A stretch of 64,000 nucleotides of DNA from Chryseobacterium hagamense (GCF_007991455.1 NZ_BJYJ01000005.1:124001-188000); one strand, 5' to 3'. Shown: positions 34,532 through 43,258, counted from the stretch's first letter. Notes: generated by a model from the letters alone, not told the origin. Program-made: numbers and translations.

Positions 34532-35812
34532 ATGTCTTATTTATTTACATCTGAATCCGTTTCAGAAGGACATCCGGACAAAATCGCCGATCAGATATCC
34601 GATGCACTAATCGATCACTTTTTAGCATACGATAAATCTTCAAAAGTAGCTTGTGAAACGCTTGTGACGACTGGACAGGTTGTACTGGCAGGGGAAGTGA
34701 AGTCCGGTGCTTATCTTGATGTACAGACGATTGCAAGAGAAGTGATCAACGGAATCGGATATACCAAAGGGGAATATATGTTCAACGGGGATTCCTGCGG
34801 AGTTATTTCCGCCATCCACGAGCAGTCTCCGGATATCAACCAGGGTGTGGACAGGGCTGTTTCTGATGAGTCTTTCGAAGCAAAAGCCAATGCTCAGGGA
34901 GCCGGTGACCAGGGAATGATGTTCGGGTATGCCACCAACGAAACGGCTAATTATATGCCTTTGGCGCTGGATCTGGCGCATACCATTCTTAAGGAGCTTT
35001 CTGCCATCAGAAGAGAAGATACGGAAATCAGATACCTTCGTCCCGATGCAAAAAGCCAGGTAACGATTGAATATTCCGATGATCATAAGCCTATCCGGAT
35101 CGATTCTATCGTGGTTTCTACACAGCATGACGATTTCGGAGCAGAAGAAGAAATGCTGAATAAAATCAGAGAGGACATCAAAAATATCCTGATCCCAAGG
35201 GTAGTGGCTTTGCAGTCTGAGGAAATCAAAGCTTTATTCAACGATCAGATCAAATACCATATCAATCCTACAGGGAAATTCGTTATCGGAGGTCCTCACG
35301 GAGATACCGGTCTTACGGGAAGAAAAATCATCGTGGATACCTATGGTGGAAAAGGAGCGCACGGAGGCGGAGCTTTCTCAGGAAAAGACCCTTCAAAAGT
35401 AGACAGAAGTGCGGCTTACGCTACAAGGCACATTGCTAAAAACCTGGTAGCAGCAGGCGTTGCTGATGAAGTACTGGTGCAGGTTTCTTATGCGATCGGT
35501 GTAGCTGAACCTTGCGGATTGTACATCAATACCTACGGGACCGCGAAAGTGGATCTTAATGACGGTGAAATCGCGAAGAAAGTTTCTACTGTTTTCGATT
35601 TGAGACCTTATGCAATCGAGCAGAACCTGAAGCTGAGAAATCCGATCTATCAGGATACCGCTTCTTACGGACACATGGGAAGAGAAAGCTATGTGGCAAC
35701 CAAGACTTTCAACAAAGGGCATAAAAACGAGCTGACCCTTGAAAACCTTGAGTTCTTTACCTGGGAAAAATTAGACAAAGTAGACGAAATTAAAGCCGCT
35801 TTCGGAATTTAA
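34532..35812 (+). CDS. metK: S-adenosylmethionine synthetase
   Basis: Makes SAM from methionine and ATP. The 426-aa protein has the family signatures: [15 protein letters not shown] at the N-terminus, [15 protein letters not shown] (methionine-binding loop), [21 protein letters not shown] and [19 protein letters not shown] (phosphate loop). The length is slightly above the E. coli enzyme. The ATG follows the leader ORF stop by one base. Codon use appears strongly biased, as for a highly expressed housekeeping gene. Confidence 0.98.
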   Translation: MSYLFTSESVSEGHPDKIADQISDALIDHFLAYDKSSKVACETLVTTGQVVLAGEVKSGAYLDVQTIAREVINGIGYTKGEYMFNGDSCGVISAIHEQSPDINQGVDRAVSDESFEAKANAQGAGDQGMMFGYATNETANYMPLALDLAHTILKELSAIRREDTEIRYLRPDAKSQVTIEYSDDHKPIRIDSIVVSTQHDDFGAEEEMLNKIREDIKNILIPRVVALQSEEIKALFNDQIKYHINPTGKFVIGGPHGDTGLTGRKIIVDTYGGKGAHGGGAFSGKDPSKVDRSAAYATRHIAKNLVAAGVADEVLVQVSYAIGVAEPCGLYINTYGTAKVDLNDGEIAKKVSTVFDLRPYAIEQNLKLRNPIYQDTASYGHMGRESYVATKTFNKGHKNELTLENLEFFTWEKLDKVDEIKAAFGI

Positions 35813-35835
35813 TTTTTAAACCGATATAATAAATG

Positions 35836-35869
35836 ACTGCTTTATCTTTACGGTAAGGCAGTTTTTTTT
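35836..35869 (+). terminator. Intrinsic terminator of metK
   Basis: ACTGCTTTAT pairs with GTAAGGCAGT (with wobble pairs) and is followed by eight T; it starts 24 nt past the metK stop. Confidence 0.85.
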
Positions 35870-35896
35870 ATTTTTACATACAATAATAAATTAAAG

Positions 35897-36388
35897 ATGA
35901 TGAACGCCAGATCCGCCATTGCGATCCTAACCGTATTTTTCCTGAGTACTTTCGCCAAAGCACAGGTTACCGTGCATAAAATGATCAGTTTGGGGTATAC
36001 CTATCAGAACCAGAGTTTCGGGGAACTGGGCGGTAAACTGCTTTTCTTAAAAAATGATGATGTGATCTATCGCCTGGGCGCTTCGGCACTGATGGGGTCC
36101 GCTCATTCGGAATTTGCGATTATGCCCAAGTTGTCGGCAGATGTATTGCTGAATTTTGAAAAAAATGTCGATTTCTACCATTCGTATTATTTCCTGATCG
36201 GGGCTGAAGGAACCAATAAATATATTGCGCCGAAGATCGGGGTTACGCTTTTCGGGATCCTTGACCTGACCGGCGGGTATGCTTTTCCGGTAGGAAACAG
36301 TGGAATCAATGGTAAGGAACTGAGGGGTGTGAATGTTAATTTTACACTAAATATCCCCACTGTATTCATTCACGATATGTTTAAGTGA
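35897..36388 (+). CDS. Exported protein, probable small beta-barrel
   Basis: A 163-aa protein of no recognised family. The N-terminus is a signal peptide (MNARSAIAILTVFFLSTFAKAQ). The mature part is a run of short alternating strands (HKMISLGYTYQNQS, LGGKLLFLKN, YRLGASALMG, IGAEGTNKYIAPKIGVTLFG, LTGGYAFPVG). The length and pattern suit a small outer-membrane barrel. It stands alone between metK and the sigma factor. The start is the first of two adjacent ATG codons. Confidence 0.65.
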   Translation: MMNARSAIAILTVFFLSTFAKAQVTVHKMISLGYTYQNQSFGELGGKLLFLKNDDVIYRLGASALMGSAHSEFAIMPKLSADVLLNFEKNVDFYHSYYFLIGAEGTNKYIAPKIGVTLFGILDLTGGYAFPVGNSGINGKELRGVNVNFTLNIPTVFIHDMFK

Positions 36389-36586
36389 TTTTTTTTAAAT
36401 TTTTCTTGTAAAAAGTTAATAAATGGTTAACAGTTATTAAAAATTTATTATATTTACAACATAGAAAAATTGTATCCGCCTATTGATTATACTTTACTCT
36501 GAAGAATTGTTTTGTATTTACCGCTGAAGCCAGATGAAATATCTGGAAAAATTATCTTCGGCAAGTATATTTATTGAGAAGAAGTT

Positions 36587-37177
36587 ATGAAATCAAAAAC
36601 GGATAGTTTACTAATTTCCCTTTACCAGAAAGGAGACGAAGCGGCGCTGTCTACCCTTATTCACCGCCATCAGAGAGAACTGTTTACATTCATTTTTTAC
36701 AAAATTAATGATGAAGATTTGGCAAACGATGTGTTTCAGGATACGTTCATGAAAATCATTGTGATGCTGAAAGAAGGACGCTATAACGAGGAAGGAAAAT
36801 TTATTCTTTGGGCTAAAAGAATTGCCCATAACCTTATTATCGACCATTTCAGGGCAAAAGCCAAAAATATCAAGGTTTCCGAGACGACTTTCGAAACCGA
36901 TGAGTATTCTATTTTTGACCTGCTGAAAGAACCTTCCGAAAATATTGAAGACCAGCTGGTGACCAACCAGATCCAGGAAGACCTTTTAAGGATGCTCCAG
37001 TTTCTGCCGCAGAACCAGCAGGAAGTGATCAAGCTAAGATTTTTTGACGGTCTGAGCTTCAAGGAAATCGCAGACCATACCGATATGAGCATCAATACCA
37101 CATTGGGAAGGGTACGGTACGCTTTGATCAACCTGAGAAAAATCATGGATGAAAATCATATTGTCTTGACACGATAG
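36587..37177 (+). CDS. ECF-type sigma-70 family RNA polymerase sigma factor
   Basis: A 196-aa sigma factor with region 2 (residues about 20-90: RELFTFIFYKINDEDLANDVFQDTFMKI, WAKRIAHNLIIDHFR) and region 4 (about 125-185: LPQNQQEVIKLRFFDGLSFKEIADHTDMSINTT). No anti-sigma gene with a membrane segment follows. Instead a 44-aa ORF starts 49 nt downstream. The regulon is unknown. The 198-nt upstream gap is very AT-rich and no exact TAnnTTTG box was found. Confidence 0.93.
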   Translation: MKSKTDSLLISLYQKGDEAALSTLIHRHQRELFTFIFYKINDEDLANDVFQDTFMKIIVMLKEGRYNEEGKFILWAKRIAHNLIIDHFRAKAKNIKVSETTFETDEYSIFDLLKEPSENIEDQLVTNQIQEDLLRMLQFLPQNQQEVIKLRFFDGLSFKEIADHTDMSINTTLGRVRYALINLRKIMDENHIVLTR

Positions 37178-37226
37178 ATAATAATTTCGGAATATTCCCG
37201 TTTTAAGGAAAAACATTCGTTCGCCT

Positions 37227-37361
37227 ATGAGAAAAAATGATTCCTTAAAAGTGAAAGCTTTGAAACCTAAGAAACAAACCATTGAGTTTTTGCTCAGCTT
37301 TTCAAAGAGTGTAGAGGTTGTGAAAACCCCGGGCAAGAATTATCCGATTTCCAAAAATTAA
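37227..37361 (+). CDS. Small basic protein (44 aa) downstream of the sigma factor
   Basis: A 44-codon ORF starting MRKNDSLKVKALKPKKQT and ending GKNYPISKN, very Lys-rich, with a central hydrophobic patch (IEFLLSFSKSVEVV). It lies on the same strand between the sigma factor and the HAD gene with short gaps, so it is probably in the same transcript. No family is recognised. Placement and good codon use support a real gene; length makes it uncertain. Confidence 0.6.
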   Translation: MRKNDSLKVKALKPKKQTIEFLLSFSKSVEVVKTPGKNYPISKN

Positions 37362-37378
37362 AATTAATTTTGTGCTGT

Positions 37379-38074
37379 ATGAAAATTCAGCACATTTTTT
37401 TTGACCTCGACAATACGCTCTGGGACCACCGCCGGAATGCCTATCTTACCATCCAGGAACTTTTTAATAAAGAAGAGATCGGGTTGAAATACAATATTGC
37501 TTTTGATGAATTCCATTCAGTCTATCACGAAATCAATGAAAAGCTGTGGGAAGATATCCGCGACGGGATCATCGATAAGGAATATCTGAGAAAGCACCGT
37601 TTTTACGATACTTTCAGACGCTTTGAGGTGGATGATGAAACCCTTTCGGTGTATTTTGAGGAACATTTCCTGGATAAAATCCTTAACCATAACAAACTGG
37701 TAGAAGGAGCAGGGTATATCCTGGAATATCTTAAAGCAAAGCATTACACTTTACACATCATTTCCAACGGCTTTAAAGAAGTGACGGAACGGAAATGCAT
37801 CCTCTCGGGAATCGACAAATATTTTAAAACCATTACCAGCGCCGATACGGTAGGCGTACGGAAGCCCAGGCCGGAAATTTTCGAATATTCCCTAAATCTT
37901 GCCGGAGCGGAAAAAGAAAACAGCATGCTCATCGGTGACGACTGGATCGCGGATGTCACCGGAGCCCAACGCTTCGGGATGGATGTCATCTTCTTTGATG
38001 TCCTGAATGAAAACAAAGAAGGGGAAGGACTGAAAGTGATTAAGCACCTTTTGCAGATTAAAGAATATTTATAG
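37379..38074 (+). CDS. HAD-family nucleotidase, YjjG-like
   Basis: A 231-aa HAD hydrolase from the Met at 37379 (the TTG at 37370 is in frame but adds only three residues). HAD motif I is FFDLDNTLWDH (both Asp), motif II is HIISNGF, motif III is the Lys in VRKPRPEIF, motif IV is IGDDWIADVTGA. The helical cap and W after motif I fit YjjG-type pyrimidine nucleotidases, which clear non-canonical nucleotides. It is probably cotranscribed with the 44-aa ORF. Confidence 0.87.
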   Translation: MKIQHIFFDLDNTLWDHRRNAYLTIQELFNKEEIGLKYNIAFDEFHSVYHEINEKLWEDIRDGIIDKEYLRKHRFYDTFRRFEVDDETLSVYFEEHFLDKILNHNKLVEGAGYILEYLKAKHYTLHIISNGFKEVTERKCILSGIDKYFKTITSADTVGVRKPRPEIFEYSLNLAGAEKENSMLIGDDWIADVTGAQRFGMDVIFFDVLNENKEGEGLKVIKHLLQIKEYL

Positions 38075-38098
38075 AATTAAAATTAATTAAAGACTTTC

Positions 38099-38461
38099 AT
38101 GAAAACCAATATTGTATTCCTGTTTGTTGTTTTGTTCTCTTTATGCTCATGCATCTCTGATGAAGAAAGCGCAAGACAGGTAAATTCGGGATTTCAGGGC
38201 AATTGGTCCGGCACTTTCAGCGGAGACGCTAATGGTTCTATTGCATTTACAGTAAAAAAAGACGGCAATATGGACGGAGAAATTACTTTGCTTCCGGGCA
38301 ATATGAAAGAACCAATTAGCGGCTATGTCAGTTTCAACGGAAAATTTGATATGAATACCAAAAGCAATTATAAATTTTCAGGTTACTTGAAGGATTCCGA
38401 AAGCAGCGGAATATGGACAAAGAACAATTTAACCGGTAATTTTAGTTTTCAAAAACAATAG
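38099..38461 (+). CDS. Small lipoprotein
   Basis: A 120-aa protein with a lipoprotein signal (MKTNIVFLFVVLFSLCSC, lipobox LCSC) and a mature beta-rich domain with FQGNWSGTFSGDANGSIAF, GYVSFNGKFDM and SSGIWTKNNLTGNFSF. The W-x-G-T/G-x-W layout resembles lipocalin-like or META-type small envelope proteins but no family is certain. Its GC content looks lower than that of the neighbours. It follows the HAD gene by 24 nt. Confidence 0.7.
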   Translation: MKTNIVFLFVVLFSLCSCISDEESARQVNSGFQGNWSGTFSGDANGSIAFTVKKDGNMDGEITLLPGNMKEPISGYVSFNGKFDMNTKSNYKFSGYLKDSESSGIWTKNNLTGNFSFQKQ

Positions 38462-38524
38462 AGAACTAGAAGATATTCTAACTTTTGACTATGTATTAAA
38501 ATCAATTGGTATATTTAAAATTAA

Positions 38525-38846
38525 CATGAATTCGACTGTATTGAAATTATATTCAGCTATTACTTAATTCAAAAATAAAATTTAAAATGATCCAGTCAGG
38601 ATTTTAAATGGAATTCCTCCTGGCAGAACAAATAAGCAGTTACACATCTGACAGGATTTCATCCTATCCTGTAGTAAGCCATCCCTTCGGAACTTTAAAA
38701 CAATATAAATCAGGCATTGAGAACTACCTAAGAACGCTCTTTGGTGGAATGAAAAATATTTGGTTTCAATATCAAAGCCTTTGATCCTATCCTGACAAGA
38801 TCAACTTCCGGCATTCTGCTTTCTGTTTCCAGCCTGTTAATCCGGA
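38525..38846 (-). repeat. Convergent-gap repeat, copy C (inverted)
   Basis: Read on the minus strand this matches copy A block by block: AACAGGCTGGAAACAG, GATGCC-type GAATGCCGGAAGTT, CTTGTCAGGATAGGATCAAA, TTTTAAAGTTCCGAAGGGA, GGATAGGATGAAATCCTGTC (hairpin kept by a G-U pair), TTTAAAATCCTGACTGG and tail GCTGAATATAATTTCAATAC. It fills most of the 502-bp gap between the convergent lipoprotein and trpS genes; no ORF is seen. Confidence 0.75.
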
Positions 38847-38869
38847 TTCTTCTTCGAATACGTTAAATT

Positions 38870-38920
38870 AACAACCCCTGAAAAGAAGCCGTTGTTTACG
38901 AAATCCTTCCAGGGGTTGTT
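38870..38920 (-). terminator. Possible terminator after trpS
   Basis: AACAACCCCTG and CAGGGGTTGTT form a perfect 11-bp stem around a long 29-nt spacer. It lies 44 nt past the trpS stop on the minus strand. Confidence 0.5.
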
Positions 38921-38963
38921 ATTAGCTTCAACCTGTGATTGAAGCGATATTACAATTAGGCTA

Positions 38964-39932
38964 TTAAATTCCTAAACTTTCCCTTACTCTTTTCATCGTT
39001 TCCGTCGCGATCACTCTTGTTTTTGCCGCTCCTTCCTGAAGCCTGGCTTCGAGTTCATCCAGATTGTTCATGTAATACGAGAAAAGTTCCCTTTCTTTCT
39101 CAAACCGTACCAGAATCAGGTCCAGCAGTTCTTTTTTTGCATGGCCATACCCGAAGTTTCCGGCCAGATACTTTGCTCTTAATGCTTCGGTCTGCTCAGG
39201 CGTTGCCACCAGCTGATAGATTGCAAACACCTTATCGGTTTCAGGATCTTTAGGCTCTTCCAAAGATTTAGAGTCGGTTTCGATGCTCATCACCTGTTTT
39301 TTAAGCTCTTTTTCCGGCAGGAAGATGTTGATGATGTTTCCTCTGGATTTAGACATTTTATGGCCGTCTATTCCCGGAACATATTTGGTGTTTTCCTGAA
39401 GCTCGGATTGTGGCAGCACGAAAACTTCTCCCATCTGGTTGTTGAAACGTGAAGCCACGTCACGTGCAATTTCCAGGTGCTGAAGCTGGTCTTTTCCTAC
39501 AGGAACGATTTCCGCGTCATACAGAAGAATATCGGCAGCCATCAGGATCGGGTAGGTGAACAACCCTGCGTTCACATCCTGGAGGCGGTCTGCTTTATCT
39601 TTAAAAGAATGTGCTAACGTCAGTCGCTGGTACGGAAAAAAACATGATAAATGCCAAGAAAGTTCACAGGTTTCAGGGATGTCGCTCTGTCTGTAAAAAT
39701 AGGTTTTTTCGGTATCCAGCCCACAAGCAAGCCAAGCCGCAGCAATCTCATAGGTATTCTGTTTCAGTTCTTTCGCGTCTTTAATCTGGGTAAGCGAGTG
39801 AAGATTCGCGATAAATAAAAAGGATTCGTTTCCTTCCTGTTTGGAGAGTTCAATTGCAGGAATAATAGCACCCAGTAAATTCCCGAGGTGCGGGGTTCCG
39901 GTGGCTTGAATGCCGGTAAGAATTCTTGACAT
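38964..39932 (-). CDS. trpS: Tryptophan-tRNA ligase
   Basis: Charges tRNA-Trp. The 322-aa class Ic synthetase has the HIGH-like motif TGTPHLGNLLG near residue 12 and the KMSKS motif in DGHKMSKSRGN. PVGKDQLQHLEIARDVASRFN is the conserved Trp/ATP-binding helix. The length is normal. It is preceded upstream (on the minus strand) by a hypothetical lipoprotein gene with 48 nt between them. Confidence 0.97.
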   Translation of the reverse strand: MSRILTGIQATGTPHLGNLLGAIIPAIELSKQEGNESFLFIANLHSLTQIKDAKELKQNTYEIAAAWLACGLDTEKTYFYRQSDIPETCELSWHLSCFFPYQRLTLAHSFKDKADRLQDVNAGLFTYPILMAADILLYDAEIVPVGKDQLQHLEIARDVASRFNNQMGEVFVLPQSELQENTKYVPGIDGHKMSKSRGNIINIFLPEKELKKQVMSIETDSKSLEEPKDPETDKVFAIYQLVATPEQTEALRAKYLAGNFGYGHAKKELLDLILVRFEKERELFSYYMNNLDELEARLQEGAAKTRVIATETMKRVRESLGI

Positions 39933-39980
39933 TGTTTAAAATTTATATTTAAAATTAATGAATTGCAAATTTAGTTAAAA

Positions 39981-40976
39981 TTATTTTCGGATCGCGTTGT
40001 AGTATTGAATTTCGATCCTTTTAAACATGCCCGGAAGAATAACCTTATACTCTTTTTTCTTAAGGTTGGTAACAACAACTCCCGAAATGTAAATAAAATA
40101 GGTGTATTTGCCGTCGTTGACCATCGTAAAATAATCGTATCCGGCACCAAAGAAAATTAAATTTTCAGTGTTTTTAAGCTGTTTCTTAAATGCGCCGAAG
40201 GAATGGTCTTTCATGTAAGACAGGAGATACCTTATTTTCTCTGATGATTCCTTGTTGAAAATTTTCCGCAGCTTATTTCGGTGGGTATAGATTTTTTTTC
40301 CGTTTTTAAAAATCCGGTCTATAACAAAAGGTTTCCCGGCAGAGCCATCGTTACAGGCACGAAACAGGCCGATAGCATCCTGAAATGAAATAAAGTTGCA
40401 AAAGTAGGAGGATTCTTTAACGGCAATACCGAATTTCGATAGGAACAGGGCTTCATCCCGGCTTATTTCAAGTTCCTTCCCGGATACGAGCGGATAGGAA
40501 TGCTCGAAGAGGTAATTACCGGGAATTTCAGTGCCGGGATTTCTGTAAAGAATGCTTCCTGTCCGGATTAGCCTTCTCAATCCGCTAAGCGAAACATCTT
40601 TCCGGTCATATTTTTTGTTTTTAAAAGAACTGTAATAATTAATGATTTTTCCTGTCCTGTTGTCCACGACAATGATTTTTTCTCTGAACCAATCGTCAAA
40701 TGCCTTTCTATACTGAGGTTTGAGATTATAGGAAAGGGATTTGTTAAAGATTTTATTTCTTATGGAATCTGCATTGTTTTTGTACGAAGCAGAATCCAGG
40801 GCCGTATAAACTTCCAAATTCTTTTCTTCCGGATCTATTTTTAATTTTTCAAGCTCATCATCAATAAAACGGATGACAGTGCTGTCTTTGATCGGTTTTT
40901 TATCGGCGTAATAATAAATATTTTCCTTTTTACAGGAAATAAGAATTAACAGCAGAACGATCCCTAGAAATTTCAT
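39981..40976 (-). CDS. Hypothetical lipoprotein
   Basis: A 331-aa protein from the Met at 40976, which starts a lipoprotein signal (MKFLGIVLLLILISC, lipobox LISC). The frame from 41024 overlaps the SanA-like gene and is unlikely. The mature part is charged, with no recognised domain (HSYPLVSGKELEISRDEALFL, NLIFFGAGYDYFTMVNDGKYTYF). The 5-nt gap to the SanA-like gene suggests cotranscription. I cannot assign a function. Confidence 0.7.
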   Translation of the reverse strand: MKFLGIVLLLILISCKKENIYYYADKKPIKDSTVIRFIDDELEKLKIDPEEKNLEVYTALDSASYKNNADSIRNKIFNKSLSYNLKPQYRKAFDDWFREKIIVVDNRTGKIINYYSSFKNKKYDRKDVSLSGLRRLIRTGSILYRNPGTEIPGNYLFEHSYPLVSGKELEISRDEALFLSKFGIAVKESSYFCNFISFQDAIGLFRACNDGSAGKPFVIDRIFKNGKKIYTHRNKLRKIFNKESSEKIRYLLSYMKDHSFGAFKKQLKNTENLIFFGAGYDYFTMVNDGKYTYFIYISGVVVTNLKKKEYKVILPGMFKRIEIQYYNAIRK

Positions 40977-40980
40977 CAGG

Positions 40981-41625
40981 TTAAGGAATCTGAATTTTCT
41001 TTCCTCCATACTTTGGTTCAACACCCGTCATGAGATCCAGATAGGCTTTTGTTTTAGCCAGATATTCCCTTACGTTGGTTTTAAAGCCTGCATATTTGTT
41101 GACGTCAGGCGCATTATAGCCGTAAGCTTCCATTCCATGCTCACGGGCAAGGAACACCGCCCGTTCGTTATGGAACTTCTGGGAGATAATGATCAGCTTT
41201 TCCTGTCCGAAAATTTCCTTTGCCCTTACCACGGAATCCAAGGTCCTGAATCCGGCAAAGTCGAGGAATATTCTGTTTTCGGGAACACCGTATCCGATCA
41301 GTGCCTGCTGCATATCTTCCGGCTCGTTGTAATCTTTCCGGCTGTTGTCTCCGCTCACAATGAGATATTGGATTTTTCCGCTTTTAAACAGATCGGCAGC
41401 AGCTCGGATCCTGTATAGAAAATAGGCATTGGGCTGGCCGTTGTCCAGATTTTTGCTTGTTCCCAGGAGCAGGCCTGTTTTCGTATCGGGAAGATCAGTC
41501 ATCAGGTAGGAAATATAAGCTTCCGTATTTCTTTTCATGCTGTAGTTGGCCCAGGCAATAAAAATAATTCCTGCTACAAATAGGAGCAGGAAAATTTTAA
41601 GTATGTTCTTAATTAATTTCTTCAT
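40981..41625 (-). CDS. SanA/YdcF-like DUF218 membrane protein
   Basis: A 214-aa protein with one N-terminal membrane helix (ILKIFLLLFVAGIIFIAWANY) and a DUF218 domain facing the periplasm: GLLLGTSKNLDNGQPN, LIVSGDNSRKDYNEP, ENRIFLDFAGFRTLDSV and IIISQKFHNERAVFLA. This is the SanA arrangement, linked in enterobacteria to envelope barrier function and vancomycin exclusion at high temperature. It sits between lspA and a lipoprotein, all reading the same way. Confidence 0.87.
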   Translation of the reverse strand: MKKLIKNILKIFLLLFVAGIIFIAWANYSMKRNTEAYISYLMTDLPDTKTGLLLGTSKNLDNGQPNAYFLYRIRAAADLFKSGKIQYLIVSGDNSRKDYNEPEDMQQALIGYGVPENRIFLDFAGFRTLDSVVRAKEIFGQEKLIIISQKFHNERAVFLAREHGMEAYGYNAPDVNKYAGFKTNVREYLAKTKAYLDLMTGVEPKYGGKKIQIP

Positions 41626-41637
41626 CGTGGATAATGC

Positions 41638-42279
41638 TTAGAATTCCAGTCCGTTCGGAAAGGCTCTTTTTCTGAAAATCAGGAGAAGGGCTGCCCCTAC
41701 GGTAATGGCAGAATCGGCAACATTGAAAATATATTTAAAGAATTCAATATGCTTTCCGCCGATCAGCGGCCAGCTTTCAGGAACGTTCCAGTCGACGATC
41801 GGGAAGTGGAGCATATCTACCACACAGCCTTTCATGAACGTAGAATAGCCGTGCCCGAAAGGGACGAAGTGTGAAATGCCGCCATATCCGATCCAACGGC
41901 CGGTACTTTCGTCGAAAATGGTTCCGCTGTCGAAAATCATTCCGTAGAACATCCCGTCAATTAAATTTCCGATAGCTCCTGCAAAAATCATGGCCATAGG
42001 AATCAGCAGGTAATTCGATTCGCCTTTCTGAAGCCATTTTTTAAACAAATACACCATTCCTCCGATCAGGCAAATCCTTACAATCACGAGAAAGTATTTA
42101 CCGATAATCCCTCCGAAATGGAAGCCATAAGCCATTCCCGGGTTTTCTACAAAGGTTTTATTAAAAAATCCCTGAATAACGGGAATGCTTTCATTCAGCT
42201 CAAAATGCGTTTTTACATACATCTTGGAAGCCTGGTCGATCAGTAAAATAAGAAAGGTGACAAGTGCGATCTTCTTCAT
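41638..42279 (-). CDS. lspA: Lipoprotein signal peptidase (signal peptidase II)
   Basis: Cleaves prolipoproteins at the inner membrane. The 213-aa protein has four hydrophobic segments and the catalytic aspartates in GAIGNLIDGMFYG and FNVADSAITVGAAL. An extra soluble loop of about 40 residues (FDESTGRWIGYGGISHFVPF) lies between them, as is common in Bacteroidota LspA. The start codon overlaps the stop of the upstream small ORF by one base. Confidence 0.95.
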   Translation of the reverse strand: MKKIALVTFLILLIDQASKMYVKTHFELNESIPVIQGFFNKTFVENPGMAYGFHFGGIIGKYFLVIVRICLIGGMVYLFKKWLQKGESNYLLIPMAMIFAGAIGNLIDGMFYGMIFDSGTIFDESTGRWIGYGGISHFVPFGHGYSTFMKGCVVDMLHFPIVDWNVPESWPLIGGKHIEFFKYIFNVADSAITVGAALLLIFRKRAFPNGLEF

Positions 42280-42470
42280 TACAGGCCTTTTGGTTTAGAA
42301 GGTTTTCCTATTTTCTCATTTTTACGGTCAACGATTTTTTTAATCGTCTTCTCATTGTGGTGCGTGTTTTTGGTATGGAATTTCTCGAATTTAATGTTCA
42401 TTTCCTTTAAAACGCTTTTCAGGGCGTTCAGTTCCATAGCATTCTTGGTGTGCACAATTATGGATTCCAT
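42279..42470 (-). CDS. Small protein, DUF2683-like
   Basis: A 63-aa protein. The first half (MESIIVHTKNAMELNALKSV) resembles the DUF2683 family, in which a short beta strand and helix start the protein. The second half is Lys/Asn-rich (NEKTIKKIVDRKNEKIGKP). The stop overlaps the lspA start by one base, indicating coupling. The family has no known function and assignment rests on the N-terminal pattern only. Confidence 0.6.
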   Translation of the reverse strand: MESIIVHTKNAMELNALKSVLKEMNIKFEKFHTKNTHHNEKTIKKIVDRKNEKIGKPSKPKGL

Positions 42471-42489
42471 TGTCTTGATATAAGTTTTT

Positions 42490-42735
42490 CTATTTTCTGG
42501 AAAGTTCGTCGAGCCTTTTCCGGTCTTTTTCAGAAAGGTCTTTTACTCCGTTTTTGCCTATCTTGCCCAGCAGGCGGTCTATTTCTTTTTCCCGGTCGCG
42601 TCTTTCGGAATTGAACTGGTCATCGATCGTGTAATTTCGCTTTTCATCCGGAAAGAACCTGTTTCTGATCCGTTCCCAATTGAAGAACGCCAGTACGGCA
42701 ACAACAATAATTCCTACAATAAGTATTTCGCTCAT
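42490..42735 (-). CDS. Small membrane-anchored protein, DUF6576-like
   Basis: An 81-aa protein with an N-terminal helix (ILIVGIIVVAVLAFFNW) and a charged cytoplasmic tail (TIDDQFNSERRDREKEIDRL, then LSEKDRKRLDELSRK). This tail is the one seen at the end of many Bacteroidota rhomboid-like proteins (DUF6576). Here it occurs alone on a single anchor. Lies 19 nt upstream of the DUF2683-like gene in the same direction. Confidence 0.6.
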   Translation of the reverse strand: MSEILIVGIIVVAVLAFFNWERIRNRFFPDEKRNYTIDDQFNSERRDREKEIDRLLGKIGKNGVKDLSEKDRKRLDELSRK

Positions 42736-42816
42736 GGGCCTATATTAAAAAATCAGGTTTATAAAGTATTCCGTGAAATACGATATAAACCCAATGTATT
42801 GTAGATAACCGGATGG

Positions 42817-43197
42817 TTATTTCTGCATATTTTTCGCTTCGATGCTTAAAGTTGCATGAGGAACGGCGAATAACCTTTCTTTAGGAATAAGTTTGCCGGT
42901 AACCCTGCAGATCCCGTAGGTCTTGTTTTCAATTCTGATCAGAGCGTTTTTCAGATCGCGTAAGAATTTTTCCTGTCTGCCTGCCAAAATAGAATTCTGC
43001 TCCTTGCTCAGCGTTTCAGCACCTTCTTCAAATGCTTTGAAGGTAGGGGAAGTATCATCGGTACCGTTATTCTGGTCGTTGATGAAACTCTCTCTGATCA
43101 GCTGCAAATCTTTTTCCGCTTTCTCTATTTTCTCCCGGATTACTGCTTTAAACTCCTGTAAATCAGCATCACTGTATCTTACTCTTTCGTCTGACAT
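42817..43197 (-). CDS. DksA/TraR family protein with degenerate zinc finger
   Basis: A 126-aa protein from the Met at 43197 (MSDERVRYSDADLQEFKAVI); MIM at 43203 is also possible. The coiled-coil N-terminal two thirds (KIEKAEKDLQLIRESF) and YGICRVTGKLIPKERLFAVPH at the C-terminal finger identify the DksA/TraR family. Of the usual four zinc cysteines only the first remains; the others are Thr and non-Cys residues (LSIEAK). Bacteroidota members often have reduced fingers. It may bind RNA polymerase; the role is inferred. Confidence 0.85.
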   Translation of the reverse strand: MSDERVRYSDADLQEFKAVIREKIEKAEKDLQLIRESFINDQNNGTDDTSPTFKAFEEGAETLSKEQNSILAGRQEKFLRDLKNALIRIENKTYGICRVTGKLIPKERLFAVPHATLSIEAKNMQK

Positions 43198-43258
43198 AAT
43201 CATTTTTCTCTTTTTTAATAAAATTATGAAATCAAAATTGAAAAACAATAACTATATG

